DNA from: Thiohalocapsa sp. PB-PSB1
Lineage (GTDB): Bacteria > Pseudomonadota > Gammaproteobacteria > Chromatiales > Chromatiaceae
Assembly: GCA_016745215.1 (NCBI GenBank)
Contig: CP050890.1
Coordinates: forward strand, 4,402,001 to 4,466,000
Reading direction: 5' to 3'
Length of the DNA stretch: 64,000 nucleotides
Positions 35,958-45,700 of the stretch are shown piece by piece. The translations under genes and the position numbers were made by a program. Under the pieces are notes generated by a model. The model saw only the letters and a program-made list of their open reading frames with translations. It had not been told where the DNA came from and searched no databases. Each line of letters starts with the position of its first letter. The first letter of the stretch is position 1.

Positions 35958-37429
35958 GGCTCTCCCGGATCTCCTGGGACTGTTGTATCATGTAGATCAA
36001 CAACTTGAGAACCGCCTGTCGCTGAAACCCCATCTGGACGCTGTTGATAATGACATTTGATAAAGAGACCCTTCAGACGCTTTTAAATCTTCCTGATATC
36101 GCCGTTGATCGCGTGGTGCTCGGCGAGCGCAAGACACTTAAAGTCTATGTGCATAGCACACTGGAGGGTACGAACTGTCATCGCTGTGGTCGGCCAATCG
36201 ATCATGAGTATGGCCATGGTCAAGAGATAGAGTTACGCCATTTGCCATTATTCGAGTATACAGTTGTTCTTATTTTGAGGCCGAAGCGTTATCAATGCCA
36301 CTTCTGCGAAGGGCGTCCGACAACGAGCCAAACGCTGTCATGGTACACGCGGCGCTCCCGAGTGACAAAAGCATTCGAACAGCAGATGCTGCTGGAGTTG
36401 ATCAACAGTACGCTCGAGGATGTCAGTCGCAAGCATGCCATTGGTGTCGACGCACTGCAGGGTATTTTGGATCGAAACATGGCGTGCGATGTCGATTGGA
36501 ACGCAATTGAACGCTTGGAGGTCATTGGCATTGATGAGATTGCGTTGAAAAAGGGTCATCGTGATTTTGTCGTTGTGATCAGCGCTTACATTAACGAGAC
36601 ATTGCATGTCATCGGTCTGCTCGGCGACCGCACCAAGGCCTGCGTACAGGAGTTTTTTCTCAGCATTCCCAAGCGCTTGCGACGCACCGTCCAGAGTGTG
36701 TGCTCGGATCTTTATCAAGGTTTCATCGGTGCCGCTAAAGCCGTGTTCGGCAAGCGCGTACACATTTGCGCGGATCGGTTCCATGTTGCCAAGCTGTACC
36801 GAAATGGACTGGAAAACCTGCGCAAAAGCGAATGGAAACGGCTGTGTCATATCCTCTCCGAAGAAGAGCGCAAGTCATTCAAGAACGTGCATTGGCTGCT
36901 GCGTCAGCGTCGCGCCGATCTGAATGCAGATGAGCGACGCATGCTGAATCGGCTCTTTCGCTATTCACCAAAATTACAAGAAGCTTATGAGGCTTGCGAA
37001 TCACTCACTGCCATCTATGAAAGCCGCCTATCAAAAGGTCAGGGTAAGCGCAAACTGCGTGGCTGGATGGAACGTGTCACCAACCGCAAGCTCAGTTGCT
37101 TCGATAGCTTCCTCGGGACACTGAATACTCACTTTGAGGAAGTGACGAATTATTTTATTGGTCGACACACCAGCGGCTTTGTCGAGGGGTTAAATAATAA
37201 GATCAAAGTCATCAAACGCCGCTGCTATGGCATCACCAACCTTGGACACCTCTATCAAAGGATATGCTTGGATCTCAACGGATATGACCGGTTCGGGGTT
37301 GACACATTATAAATCAATGAGTTACAGAGTTTGCGCTCGACTACATTTTAACCTTGATGTGTACGAAAAAATGAGCTTAAGTAGTTGTTTTTCAAATTTT
37401 TATTGGTTCCCATGAAATCCGGGAGAGCC
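35958..37429 (+). mobile_element. ISL3-family insertion sequence (1472 bp)
   Basis: Terminal repeats GGCTCTCCCGGATCTCCTGGGA and, inverted, GGCTCTCCCGGATTTCATGGGA; perfect 8-bp target duplication AACGTTTT at 35950-35957 and 37430-37437. Confidence 0.95.
36050..37312 (+). CDS. ISL3-family transposase
   Basis: 420 residues from ATG 36050. N-terminal zinc ribbon (CHRCGRPI ... YQCHFCE). DDE residues in VIGIDEIALKKGHRDF, ADRFHVAKLY and SGFVEGLNNKIKVIKRR, the family hallmark. Looks intact, so the element may be active and could also serve the small MITEs only if their ends are recognised, which differ. Confidence 0.94.
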   Translation: MTFDKETLQTLLNLPDIAVDRVVLGERKTLKVYVHSTLEGTNCHRCGRPIDHEYGHGQEIELRHLPLFEYTVVLILRPKRYQCHFCEGRPTTSQTLSWYTRRSRVTKAFEQQMLLELINSTLEDVSRKHAIGVDALQGILDRNMACDVDWNAIERLEVIGIDEIALKKGHRDFVVVISAYINETLHVIGLLGDRTKACVQEFFLSIPKRLRRTVQSVCSDLYQGFIGAAKAVFGKRVHICADRFHVAKLYRNGLENLRKSEWKRLCHILSEEERKSFKNVHWLLRQRRADLNADERRMLNRLFRYSPKLQEAYEACESLTAIYESRLSKGQGKRKLRGWMERVTNRKLSCFDSFLGTLNTHFEEVTNYFIGRHTSGFVEGLNNKIKVIKRRCYGITNLGHLYQRICLDLNGYDRFGVDTL

Positions 37430-38036
37430 AACGTTTTACGTCGTGAAGCAAGGAAGCTATCGCGGATTCATAGTACGCCAACTAAAGAGCGCCGAAGCGC
37501 ATGAGTTAGCAGTCAGTCTGGGTGGTGACGGACCAACTTTCCCAGCGCTGCGCCCTTTCTGGTCTGCGATAAGTGGGATGACGCTGAAGGAGGCAGTTTC
37601 TTACCTAGAAGCACGAAAAGCATCCTCAGAGGCGAAATCTATTTCATTTGCTGGAATCTCCATTCCAGCGAATTTCGTGAATATCACTGCCCCCACCATT
37701 CTCCTTTTGCTGTCAGCTTTCGCCGCAGTACATCTGGGCCATCTACATCGTCAAAAGGACGTCATCGCAGAGACATCGCGCTCTTTCAGTTGGGTTGCTC
37801 TCTTTCCAGATGTTACTAGTCGGGTACTTACGGGCACGTTTTGCATGCTACCTGCAGCAGCTGTAGCCGTACTTGCTGCACGATCATGGACTCTGACCAA
37901 TTTCGCGTTGTTTGCTTATTGCGCTGTATGTTTTCTCTTGTTAGTACTTTTGGGAGTGAAGTGCATGAAATTTATTCAAAGCATAAGGCCGCAGCGGCAA
38001 TGTTAGACACTCATTCCTCGCATTACGTGAACAAAA

Positions 38037-38145
38037 CCCTAACAAATGAATCAACGCGAAGTCAAAAGCGCGCACCGAGTTCCGGCCTTCGTTTCAGGTT
38101 TTTGTGCAAGCGCGCTTTTGCCTCGCGTTATTCATAACGTTAGAT
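38037..38145 (+). other. attC site
   Basis: R'' CCCTAAC, arms GAATCAACGCGAAGTCAAAA and TTTTGCCTCGCGTTATTC, R' GTTAGAT 38139-38145. Confidence 0.83.
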
Positions 38146-39844
38146 TAAAACGCTATCGCGTTGGAAGAGACCACACCCGAGACAAAGCAGCACCGGCGCT
38201 GAAATAAACAATAAACAAGAAAAAGAATAAGCACACGCAATGGCATCGCCATTCCTTTCCTCTCCAACTCCCCATCACAGAGCGGGACACACGCACTCCG
38301 GCTCCAAGCAGAGACCGACGTTCGAAGTCGCCGACATCCTGCGCGCGCATTTGCCCGACTCCCTGCACGAGCACTCCCATCCGCTGCACGTGCACAAGGT
38401 ACTCAGTGCCATCCAAAACTGCCGCACCGCGGCGCTGGGCGGGCACATCGACTACTGCACTGACTGCGGCACCCTTTACAACAGCTACAACTCCTGTCGC
38501 GACCGCCACTGCCCGAAATGTCAAGGGCTGGAGAAAGCGCGCTGGATCGAAGCGCGCAAAGACGAACTGCTGCCGGTGCCCTATTTTCATACCGTCTTCA
38601 CGCTGCCGCATGCGATCAACGACTGGGTGGGGTGGAACGACAAACTGATTTACGACCTGCTGTTCGCCAGCGCAACGGACACCCTGCAAGCCTTTGCCGC
38701 TCGTCATTGGAACGGAACCCTCGGCATCACCGCCGTGCTGCACACCTGGGGCCAGACGATGGAGCGCCACATCCATCTGCACTGCATCGTCCCAGGCGGA
38801 GCCGTAACGTTCGATGGCGAACAGTTCAAACCCTGCCCGCATCGTGACTGGTTATTCCCGGTCAAAGCGCTGTCCAAGGTCTTCCGCGGAAACTACCTCG
38901 AGCGCCTGGAGCACGCGCATACCACAGGCGAGCTGAAGACACCGCCGGGCGCGCACTTCGCCGCGTTGCGCAAGGCACTGCGCGAGCACGACTGGGTGGT
39001 CTACGCCAAACCCCCGTTCGGCGGACCGCAACAGATCATCGACTACCTCGGGCGATACACCCACCGCATTGCCATCAGCAACCACCGCATCCTCAATCTT
39101 GCCGACGGCAAAGTCACCTTCACCTGGAAAGACTATAAAGACGGCGCCAAGACCAAAGTGATGACGCTGGACGCCAACGAATTCATCCGGCGGTTCACGC
39201 TGCACATCCTGCCGCCGCGCTTCACCCGCATCCGCCACTACGGACTGCTCGCCTGCGGACACCGCGCGACCAAGCTCAATCGTGCCAAAGCGCTGCTTGG
39301 CCTAGCGCCGGTGACGACGACCAAAGTGCGCGAGCCCTACGACGTCTTGCTGCAACGCCTGACCGGCAAAGACATCCACGTCTGCCCGAGCTGCGGCGGA
39401 CGGCTACGACGTCAGCGCGACCTTGCGCCCACCATTGGACCCGCTCGCGGCCAAGACCCGCCGCTTGCGTGCGAGGCGGCCTGATGAACATCTCCTCCAC
39501 TCGATCCGCATCGGCTCGGGACAGTGCTGCTATGTTGCGACGCGACCGCGGTGAGCGAAAAACCGTTGTGCTCCATGCGAAATCGCTGCGCCCGCGGGAC
39601 CGAGCGCGCGCAACGGAGCCTTGCTCGTGCAACTGCGCCAACATCAGCGGGAGTTTCCAGGCCCCACCCAGGGCTTGACTGTTGTAGAATCCACATAGCG
39701 GTTCGCTGAGACGGACACTGAAGCGAACCAAAAAAATGTTTTAATCTAACAGGGCGTTGAACCTGCCGAGCCCGCGCCGGTCGGGCACCGCGGCGCTTCG
39801 CGCTCGCGGCCCGACCGGCGCGGGCTCGGCAGGTTAACTAAACG
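38140..39844 (+). mobile_element. IS91-type transposase gene cassette, copy D (1705 bp)
   Basis: Same length and boundaries as the copy at 8776-10480, behind yet another attC. Confidence 0.88.
38240..39484 (+). CDS. IS91-family HUH/Y2 transposase, copy D
   Basis: 414 residues with intact zinc, HIHLH and YLGRY motifs. Differs from copy A by V in place of L189 and A in place of T238. Confidence 0.92.
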   Translation: MASPFLSSPTPHHRAGHTHSGSKQRPTFEVADILRAHLPDSLHEHSHPLHVHKVLSAIQNCRTAALGGHIDYCTDCGTLYNSYNSCRDRHCPKCQGLEKARWIEARKDELLPVPYFHTVFTLPHAINDWVGWNDKLIYDLLFASATDTLQAFAARHWNGTLGITAVLHTWGQTMERHIHLHCIVPGGAVTFDGEQFKPCPHRDWLFPVKALSKVFRGNYLERLEHAHTTGELKTPPGAHFAALRKALREHDWVVYAKPPFGGPQQIIDYLGRYTHRIAISNHRILNLADGKVTFTWKDYKDGAKTKVMTLDANEFIRRFTLHILPPRFTRIRHYGLLACGHRATKLNRAKALLGLAPVTTTKVREPYDVLLQRLTGKDIHVCPSCGGRLRRQRDLAPTIGPARGQDPPLACEAA

Positions 39845-39850
39845 TTGGGC
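39744..39850 (+). other. attC site (transposase-cassette type)
   Basis: R'' ATCTAAC 39744-39750, usual long arms, R' GTTGGGC 39844-39850. Confidence 0.9.
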
Positions 39851-39875
39851 ATGAACACCAAGCTAGGTTCGCACT

Positions 39876-40079
39876 GTGCCGCAGAAAGTTCGCGATCTCT
39901 TGAAAGCACTGAAGGCCGCTGGCTTCCGGGAGATCGCTGGCGGCGGCAAGGGTTCCCACCGCAAGCTGACCCATCCGAAGTATCCGGGCGCGGTTACGTT
40001 AAGCGGTTCCACAAATGACGACGCTAAACGTTATCAAGAGAAGCAGGTCAAGCAGGCAATTGAGTGCGTGGAAAAATGA
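39876..40079 (+). CDS. hicA: HicA-family toxin
   Basis: 67 residues from GTG 39876. Classic HicA form: VRDLLKALKAAGFREI, then GGKGSHRKLTHP with catalytic H28, and AKRYQEKQVKQAIECV. Overlaps HicB by 4 bp (ATGA). Confidence 0.9.
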   Translation: MPQKVRDLLKALKAAGFREIAGGGKGSHRKLTHPKYPGAVTLSGSTNDDAKRYQEKQVKQAIECVEK

Positions 40080-40297
40080 AAGACCTTGACAGATACCATA
40101 AATGGGTAGAGTGGAATGAGGAGGATCAGGTTTACATCGGCAAATGCCCTGACCTCATTACCGGCATCCATGGGGACGACCCAGTGTCTCTCTACGGTGA
40201 GCTCTGCTCTGTAGTTGAGGATGTCATCAATCACTTCGCTGAAGAGGGTCGTCCTCTGCCCTCACCGCGTGTTCGTCCTATGAGCGAAGTCGCGTGA
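40076..40297 (+). CDS. hicB: HicB-family antitoxin
   Basis: 73 residues from ATG 40076, which overlaps the toxin stop. HicB-like: YHKWVEWNEEDQVYIGKCPDL, then GDDPVSLYGELCSVVEDVINHF and a PLPSPRVRP tail. Of the three HicB proteins in this array it is the least similar to the consensus. Confidence 0.85.
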   Translation: MKDLDRYHKWVEWNEEDQVYIGKCPDLITGIHGDDPVSLYGELCSVVEDVINHFAEEGRPLPSPRVRPMSEVA

Positions 40298-40300
40298 CCA

Positions 40301-40394
40301 GCCCAACCAGAGGCTCGGCCCGACCGCCCATTGCGGTGCCGCCGCTGACGCGGGCGGCACCGCAATGAGCGGCGGGCCAGCCTTAACGTTGGAC
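40301..40394 (+). other. attC site
   Basis: R'' GCCCAAC 40301-40307, CTCGGCCCGACCGCCC arms, R' GTTGGAC 40388-40394. Confidence 0.86.
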
Positions 40395-40413
40395 GAAGCA
40401 GGGAGACGATAGC

Positions 40414-41340
40414 ATGCGACTCAGAGCGGTTTTTCTGACGGTCTGCCTGCTGTGCGGAACGCAGGCACAAGCAGCAGGCGACATGTACATTGTCATCGCG
40501 GATGCACTCAAGGTCCGCTCCGGCCCGAACACCTATTCTGACGTTGTCACGAAGCTTCCCTATGGTGACGCAGTCAGAGTATCGTCAGTGGTAAGCGACA
40601 CGACAAGAATCGGCGGCAAGTCCGGCAAATGGGTCTATATAACTTTTGGTAATGGCGGTTCCGGCTACGTATTCGATGCTTTCTTGTCTTTGCCGAACAA
40701 GGTCAAGAGCAAGGGTACTCGCTCATTCAGCGCCTACCGACAAGGCAACAAACATTTCCGGAACGGAAGGTATTACCATGCGATAAGCTCTTTCAGTACT
40801 GCCTGGGACACCGCAACCGCCGACCTTGAAAGAATGCGAGCAATTGGTGGTCTAGCGCAGACAGCAAAGACCCAGGGGAACATCAAACTGGCAAAGGATT
40901 ACGCGGATCACATCCTCAAGATGGACCCAGGGAACAAGTACGCCCTAGAGATCAAGGGGCTCGGTCGATCACGTAGCACCTACTCTTGGAGATCCAGCGA
41001 ATACTGCTCGAACCGCGCTGTAAAGTGTCTAGCAATGACCTGGGGGCCTGACGTTTGCAGCACCGCCTTCGGGCATTACTTCAAGAAGGAATTCGGTTTT
41101 GGCGTCAATGACGTAATCGGTAGCCCTAGCTGTTCCTACGCGATCAACACGGCCCTACAAGAGGGTTTTACCGAACAAGACTTGCAGATTGCGGCAGTCA
41201 CCGGCCTCCTCGATGAGATTGGTAGCGCTGGCCTGAATCACGATTCGGGGTTCGGTCAGCTAATCGGCTACATCGGTTACGGCGCATCGCTAGCGATTAA
41301 GTTCAATGTTTTCGATACCTGCATGCGGAAATGCAACTGA
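40414..41340 (+). CDS. Exported SH3b-domain protein
   Basis: 308 residues; ATG 40414 after GGGAG. Signal peptide 1-21 (ends AQAAG). Residues about 24-92 form a bacterial SH3 domain (MYIVIADALKVRSGPNTYSDVV, then GKWVYITF and GYVFDAFL), a module that binds wall peptides. Residues 105-180 look TPR-like (YRQGNKHFRNGRYYHAISSF). The C-terminal third has six or more cysteines, consistent with an oxidising compartment. A cell-envelope role is inferred. Confidence 0.72.
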   Translation: MRLRAVFLTVCLLCGTQAQAAGDMYIVIADALKVRSGPNTYSDVVTKLPYGDAVRVSSVVSDTTRIGGKSGKWVYITFGNGGSGYVFDAFLSLPNKVKSKGTRSFSAYRQGNKHFRNGRYYHAISSFSTAWDTATADLERMRAIGGLAQTAKTQGNIKLAKDYADHILKMDPGNKYALEIKGLGRSRSTYSWRSSEYCSNRAVKCLAMTWGPDVCSTAFGHYFKKEFGFGVNDVIGSPSCSYAINTALQEGFTEQDLQIAAVTGLLDEIGSAGLNHDSGFGQLIGYIGYGASLAIKFNVFDTCMRKCN

Positions 41341-41343
41341 CAC

Positions 41344-41437
41344 GTCCAACAAGAGGCTCGGCCCGACCGCATGCTGACGTGCCGCCGCTGACGCTGGCGG
41401 CTCGTCAGCATGCGCCGGGCTATGCATAACGTTCGGC
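41344..41437 (+). other. attC site
   Basis: R'' GTCCAAC, arms GCATGCTGACGTGCCGCC and GGCGGCTCGTCAGCATGCGC, R' GTTCGGC 41431-41437. Confidence 0.86.
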
Positions 41438-41488
41438 AACAAAGAGGCCGAAAGCTTGAAGCAGGCTGACCATTTGTAGGACAGATGT

Positions 41489-42274
41489 ATGGCAATAAAA
41501 ACGACAACCATAAAAAGGCTCTACGCCAAATCGTCTAATCAGTGCGCCTTTCCAAAGTGCACTGCTCCAATTATCGTAGATGGAATAGTGGTTGGTGAGA
41601 TTTGTCATATTAGAGCCAGGCGTAAAAACGGACCAAGATATGACCCGGAGCTTTCTGCTTCCGATAGAGATGGATACGATAATCTATTGCTTCTTTGCAA
41701 AACCTGTCACAAGCTTATTGACTCAGATCCCGGAAGATACCCGCCGGAAGCGCTTAACGGAATAAAGCAGCAACATGAAGAAGGTGGAATCGTAGAAATC
41801 ACCCCGCAATTGGCAAAAGACGCGCAATTACTTTTGGATAAATTCGAAAAGAAACCATCCGCTTCGGCGCGAGCAAGGGGTAGCTCGGTTGCTCTCGCAA
41901 TTGGCGGCGATGTAAACGCACCAATCAACGTCAACAACAAAACAGAGAAAAAGGCAGTCGTCAGTAAGTACCCGAAGAATGCTATCGGATCAGATGCGAA
42001 TATGGCCGGATACGTGGAATATTTGTTTGAGTTAGGTTTGGACTATTGGAAAGGCGTCCCCAACATGCCGCCCGGTCGGCTTGGCAAGAAGATCAAGACG
42101 AAATTTCGGTTAAAGAAAAGGACCAGGCTCCATATTCCCGTTGAACGATTTCAGGAACTTGTAGATTTTATCATTGCAGAAATATTGATGCCCTCACCTG
42201 TTGGGAAGCGCCATCTGCGGGAAGGCACAAAGGTATGTCGAAGTTTCAGCGAATGGCGATACGGGCCAATGTAG
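41489..42274 (+). CDS. HNH-nuclease-like protein, possible defence effector
   Basis: 261 residues; ATG 41489. The N-terminal domain (residues 1-90) has the HNH-type zinc and catalytic layout: CAFPKC, GEICHIRARRKNGPRYD, then NLLLLCKTCHKLID. The middle has a Gly/Asn segment (IGGDVNAPINVNN) of the kind that links modules in bacterial conflict proteins. The C-terminal domain is unrecognised. A DNA-cutting defence or stress role is inferred from the domain only. The gene is alone in its cassette. Confidence 0.68.
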   Translation: MAIKTTTIKRLYAKSSNQCAFPKCTAPIIVDGIVVGEICHIRARRKNGPRYDPELSASDRDGYDNLLLLCKTCHKLIDSDPGRYPPEALNGIKQQHEEGGIVEITPQLAKDAQLLLDKFEKKPSASARARGSSVALAIGGDVNAPINVNNKTEKKAVVSKYPKNAIGSDANMAGYVEYLFELGLDYWKGVPNMPPGRLGKKIKTKFRLKKRTRLHIPVERFQELVDFIIAEILMPSPVGKRHLREGTKVCRSFSEWRYGPM

Positions 42275-42377
42275 TCTGCGAGGCGTTCAAAAAAAGTTGG
42301 CCGAACAACGCGCTCTAGCCGACCACAAGCTGGAAAAGGGGCCCGTCTCAATTATCCTCAGCACGAATGATATATTT

Positions 42378-42466
42378 GTCCAACCAGTCCGCCAGCCCGA
42401 CGCCAAACTACGGCGTGCGCTTCGCGCGTCGCCGCAGTTTGGCGCGGGCTGCGGTTGACGTTGGCG
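42378..42466 (+). other. attC site (last clear one)
   Basis: R'' GTCCAAC 42378-42384, GACGCCAAACTACGG arms, R' GTTGGCG 42460-42466. Beyond it, to 42717, I see only leader DNA with a small hairpin (GGATCG/CGATCC near 42605-42625). Confidence 0.83.
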
Positions 42467-42717
42467 CAGACAGGCGGCGTCGCGTTGCGCAGAAGAGGAC
42501 ATCGTCCTGCCCAAGGCGGGTCAATTGGCAGCGAATCCACTCGCGGCAAGTCGTGCGGCTGGAAAAATGACAAGTTCGGAGCGGGAACGCGCGCTAGCGT
42601 GATTGCGGATCGTATGGAGAGCGATCCGTAGAGCGAGAGTTAGGGACATTTGATACTTCGGCTTAGGCGGTTGGAGTTCCTATCCTTCCGCTTCAACATT
42701 AGAGAGGGATTGTGACT

Positions 42718-45700
42718 ATGCTTTCAGTGCCACTTCAACGGCTTTCCTTCGTACACTCCATCCTTTCCATCTTCTTGACCGCCTTGCTGCTCGGCCTTTC
42801 GCCCGGGGTGACGGCGGCCCAAATCGATTTCGAGGGCGGCGTTGACCGCTCGACCATCAACACCGCAGAGCCCGGTATTCAGTTCACGACCACTCAGGGA
42901 CAGGACTGGATCTATGGCGACTGGCGTACGGGAAACTACAATGGCCCCTACCCAAACGGTGGCTATTACTCATTCGGCAACTTCTTCGCCTGGCTTGGCG
43001 AGAATCAGGGGCTAGGCCGCATCGACTTCGATATCGATGTCGCCAAGAAGGTCGTTGCCCGCTACAGCAGCTTCTCGACCGTCAAGCTTGAGGGCTACGA
43101 CGCGGCCGGCAACCTGCTGGTCCAGGACACTGGCGGCGGAAACCTGGGCACAGGAGCGATGGGCACGTTGGAAATCGAGGAACCAGGTATCGCCTACGTC
43201 TTCGTGCACGACTCAGCCAACTACTGGCTGATCGACAACCTGGAGTTCGAGCTCGCGGATGTCGAGCTACTGGAAGTTGATCTTCAAGAGGACGCGAACG
43301 AGACCGAGCACCGCACGGATGACTATGATCCTGTGGTCTTTCGCCGTGGGCAGGAGCTTATGATCAACGTCCTCCTTACACCAGGATTCGATCCCGACTA
43401 CTACAATCTGAGCCTGATCTTCAAGAGCTCCGCCGGTACCAAGAATCTGGCCGTACCGGGTTCCGATTTCGATGCCACCAACTGGGTAGTAGAAGTCGGA
43501 GAGCCGGAAGACAAGTCCTGGCTCCCCTTTTTCGACTTCGACGACTACGTTGTCGTCCCGGTCAAGGTCTTCGTCCCTTACGACCTTCCGATCGATCAGT
43601 TCGAGGTTATTGCCCGCATCCAGCGCAGTAGCGGGGCCGGGACACCCGAGGAACTGGCAGCCGAAGACCCAGTGTACTTCATTTTCAATCCTTGGAGCCC
43701 GATGGATGATGATGTCTATGACGCCGGTATGTCCGATTCTGAGCGAGAGGCCTACGTGCTCAAGGAGAAAGGGAAAATGTACATTGGCTACAACGCGTCT
43801 ATCAACAAGGAATGGAATTTCCACCAGTTTGAAGACTCTGTATTTGAGACGACTTTCGAGCAAATATTGGGCCTTTCCGACACCAACCGCGCACAGGCAT
43901 GGGCTGTCGCCAGACATCTCACCGATATCGCAAACCAGGCAAGTAGCCCGGATCCGAACGGTGGGATTCTCATCGGGAATTGGCCGGTAGATAACGATTT
44001 CTCAGGAGGAAAGCCTCCATCCTATTGGTCGAATTCACGCAGTATCTTCAAAAAATACGAGAGCTCCGGTCCCGTAAAATGGGGGCAGTGTTGGGTATTT
44101 GGCGGGATAGTGACTTCCATGAGCCGTGCGCTAGGAATCCCATCCAGGGTGATAACGAATACCCGGTCAGCACATGACAGAAAGCCCTTCGATGGTTTAG
44201 TTATTGAATACGTTGGACAGAATCCCGAAAAACGTCGCGGCGATATCTGGAATTTCCATGTTTGGAATGAGTCGTATCTGAGCCGTCCCGACCGGGGTAC
44301 GTATTCTAACATAGCTTGGCAGGCCTACGACGGAACGCCGCAGGAACGCTCGGACGGAATTTACCAAACTGGTCCAGCACCGGTGGGTGCAGTCGTTGAC
44401 AATGCTGGGGGTTTCTACGATGTAGACTTTGTTCATTACGAAGTACAAACTTTGGCGGATCTGTGGACATACAATCCATTTGACGGCCAGTATGAGCTTT
44501 TGAATACAGTTGAGTTTCGGTCTATGCAAATGCCAACTCAAAATGCAAGTGGCAGTAAGTTGGACCGATTGAATACTTATTGCGCCGACTGTATGAGTGG
44601 TGGCCCTTTCTATAATGGCGTGCTGGAATCGTTCTCAAATGAACTAGCACACGTCATCGATAAGTCGTTTGGCTTCTTGATTGAGAATGCCAATGCTGCG
44701 GGCTTTCCGGGCCTGCATGAGGTGGAGATCTTCTCGAACGCTACGGTGGTACCGGGCGGCCAAGTGGTCGGCACTGTCGTGATCACCAACACGGGTGTTG
44801 TCGATGATCTAGTGAACGTCATCGTGTATTTGAAAGCGAGGTCCAGCAATGGACAGACCATCGAGGAATGGGATGAGCAGCAGTATGTCGGTGTGGGTAT
44901 CAGTGGAGGTGGCTCGGAAACCCTTAACTTCTCCCTGGACGTGCCCGCTTCGACGAAGGCACTACCCGGATTCGACGCCTTTGCTGTGGAGGCGGTCGTG
45001 TTCGGAAACGAGGGTAACGGCACGGGGACTTACCTCGGTGAGATCGCCGGTGCCGACCTATCGCTCTCAGCTCTGGAGGTCGACGAAGAAGGTCGAACAA
45101 CCATTACCGCAACCGTCACCAACGTGATGCCAAATTCAATGCAGGGAGTGCAGCTTACTATCGACGCACCGGAGGAAGCGGATATCTTCGACCCACTCGT
45201 CGTCACCGTCGGTGACCTGGCGGCGGGCGCATCTTCCCAAGGAGAGTGGGCGGTGCAGATCCCAGTCGGAGAGTTCGACATCACCGTCGGGGCGTCCGCC
45301 GATGGCCTTGCGACTGTCTACGACACCATCGAACTCTCGCTGGCCGGTCCGGCGAAATTGCGGGTTTTGCTGGACTATTCCGAGATCATTACCCTGGGTG
45401 CAAACACCGATGTTTCCGTGTCGGTCGTCAACTCCGGCGGCGCGCCAGTACAGGACATCGAGCTGGCCTTTTCTGCGGGTGCCGGCCTGGGCGGCGGCTC
45501 CAGTTCACTACAGATCGCCGAGTTGGACTCGGGGGAAAGCCAGGAATACATGATCGAGGTTTCCGGAGCTGAGGTGGAGTCGCACGGTATGTCGGCAATC
45601 GCGACCGCCAACCACGATGGCTCAACCCTGAACTCTCATGTCACCGGGATCATTTCCGTGCAAGCAGGAACGACCCTTGCTGAGATCAGCGTCGACCCGG

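Larger units (their letters stand above)
35008..38006 (+). pseudogene. Membrane-protein gene broken by two MITEs and an ISL3 element
   Basis: Segments 35008-35265, 35405-35523, 35665-35957 and 37438-38006 join to exactly 1239 bp (412 residues) without a stop once the three insertions and one copy of each target duplication are removed. Junctions read QQSLS-EVGANAK, YITSM-SADVGVF and VSGTF-YVVKQGS. The restored protein has one N-terminal TM helix (VVITTATAAGVVLLFSL), a soluble domain of about 230 residues and three C-terminal TM helices. No family recognised. Three independent hits in one cassette suggest the gene was not under selection, or that it was inactivated first and then accumulated insertions. 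Confidence 0.8.

Noticed and set aside
42290..42377. Possible attC remnant starting GCCGAACAACGCG after the HNH gene
   Set aside because: A plausible left box and arm start, but no right arm or R' box; the true attC follows at 42378-42466.
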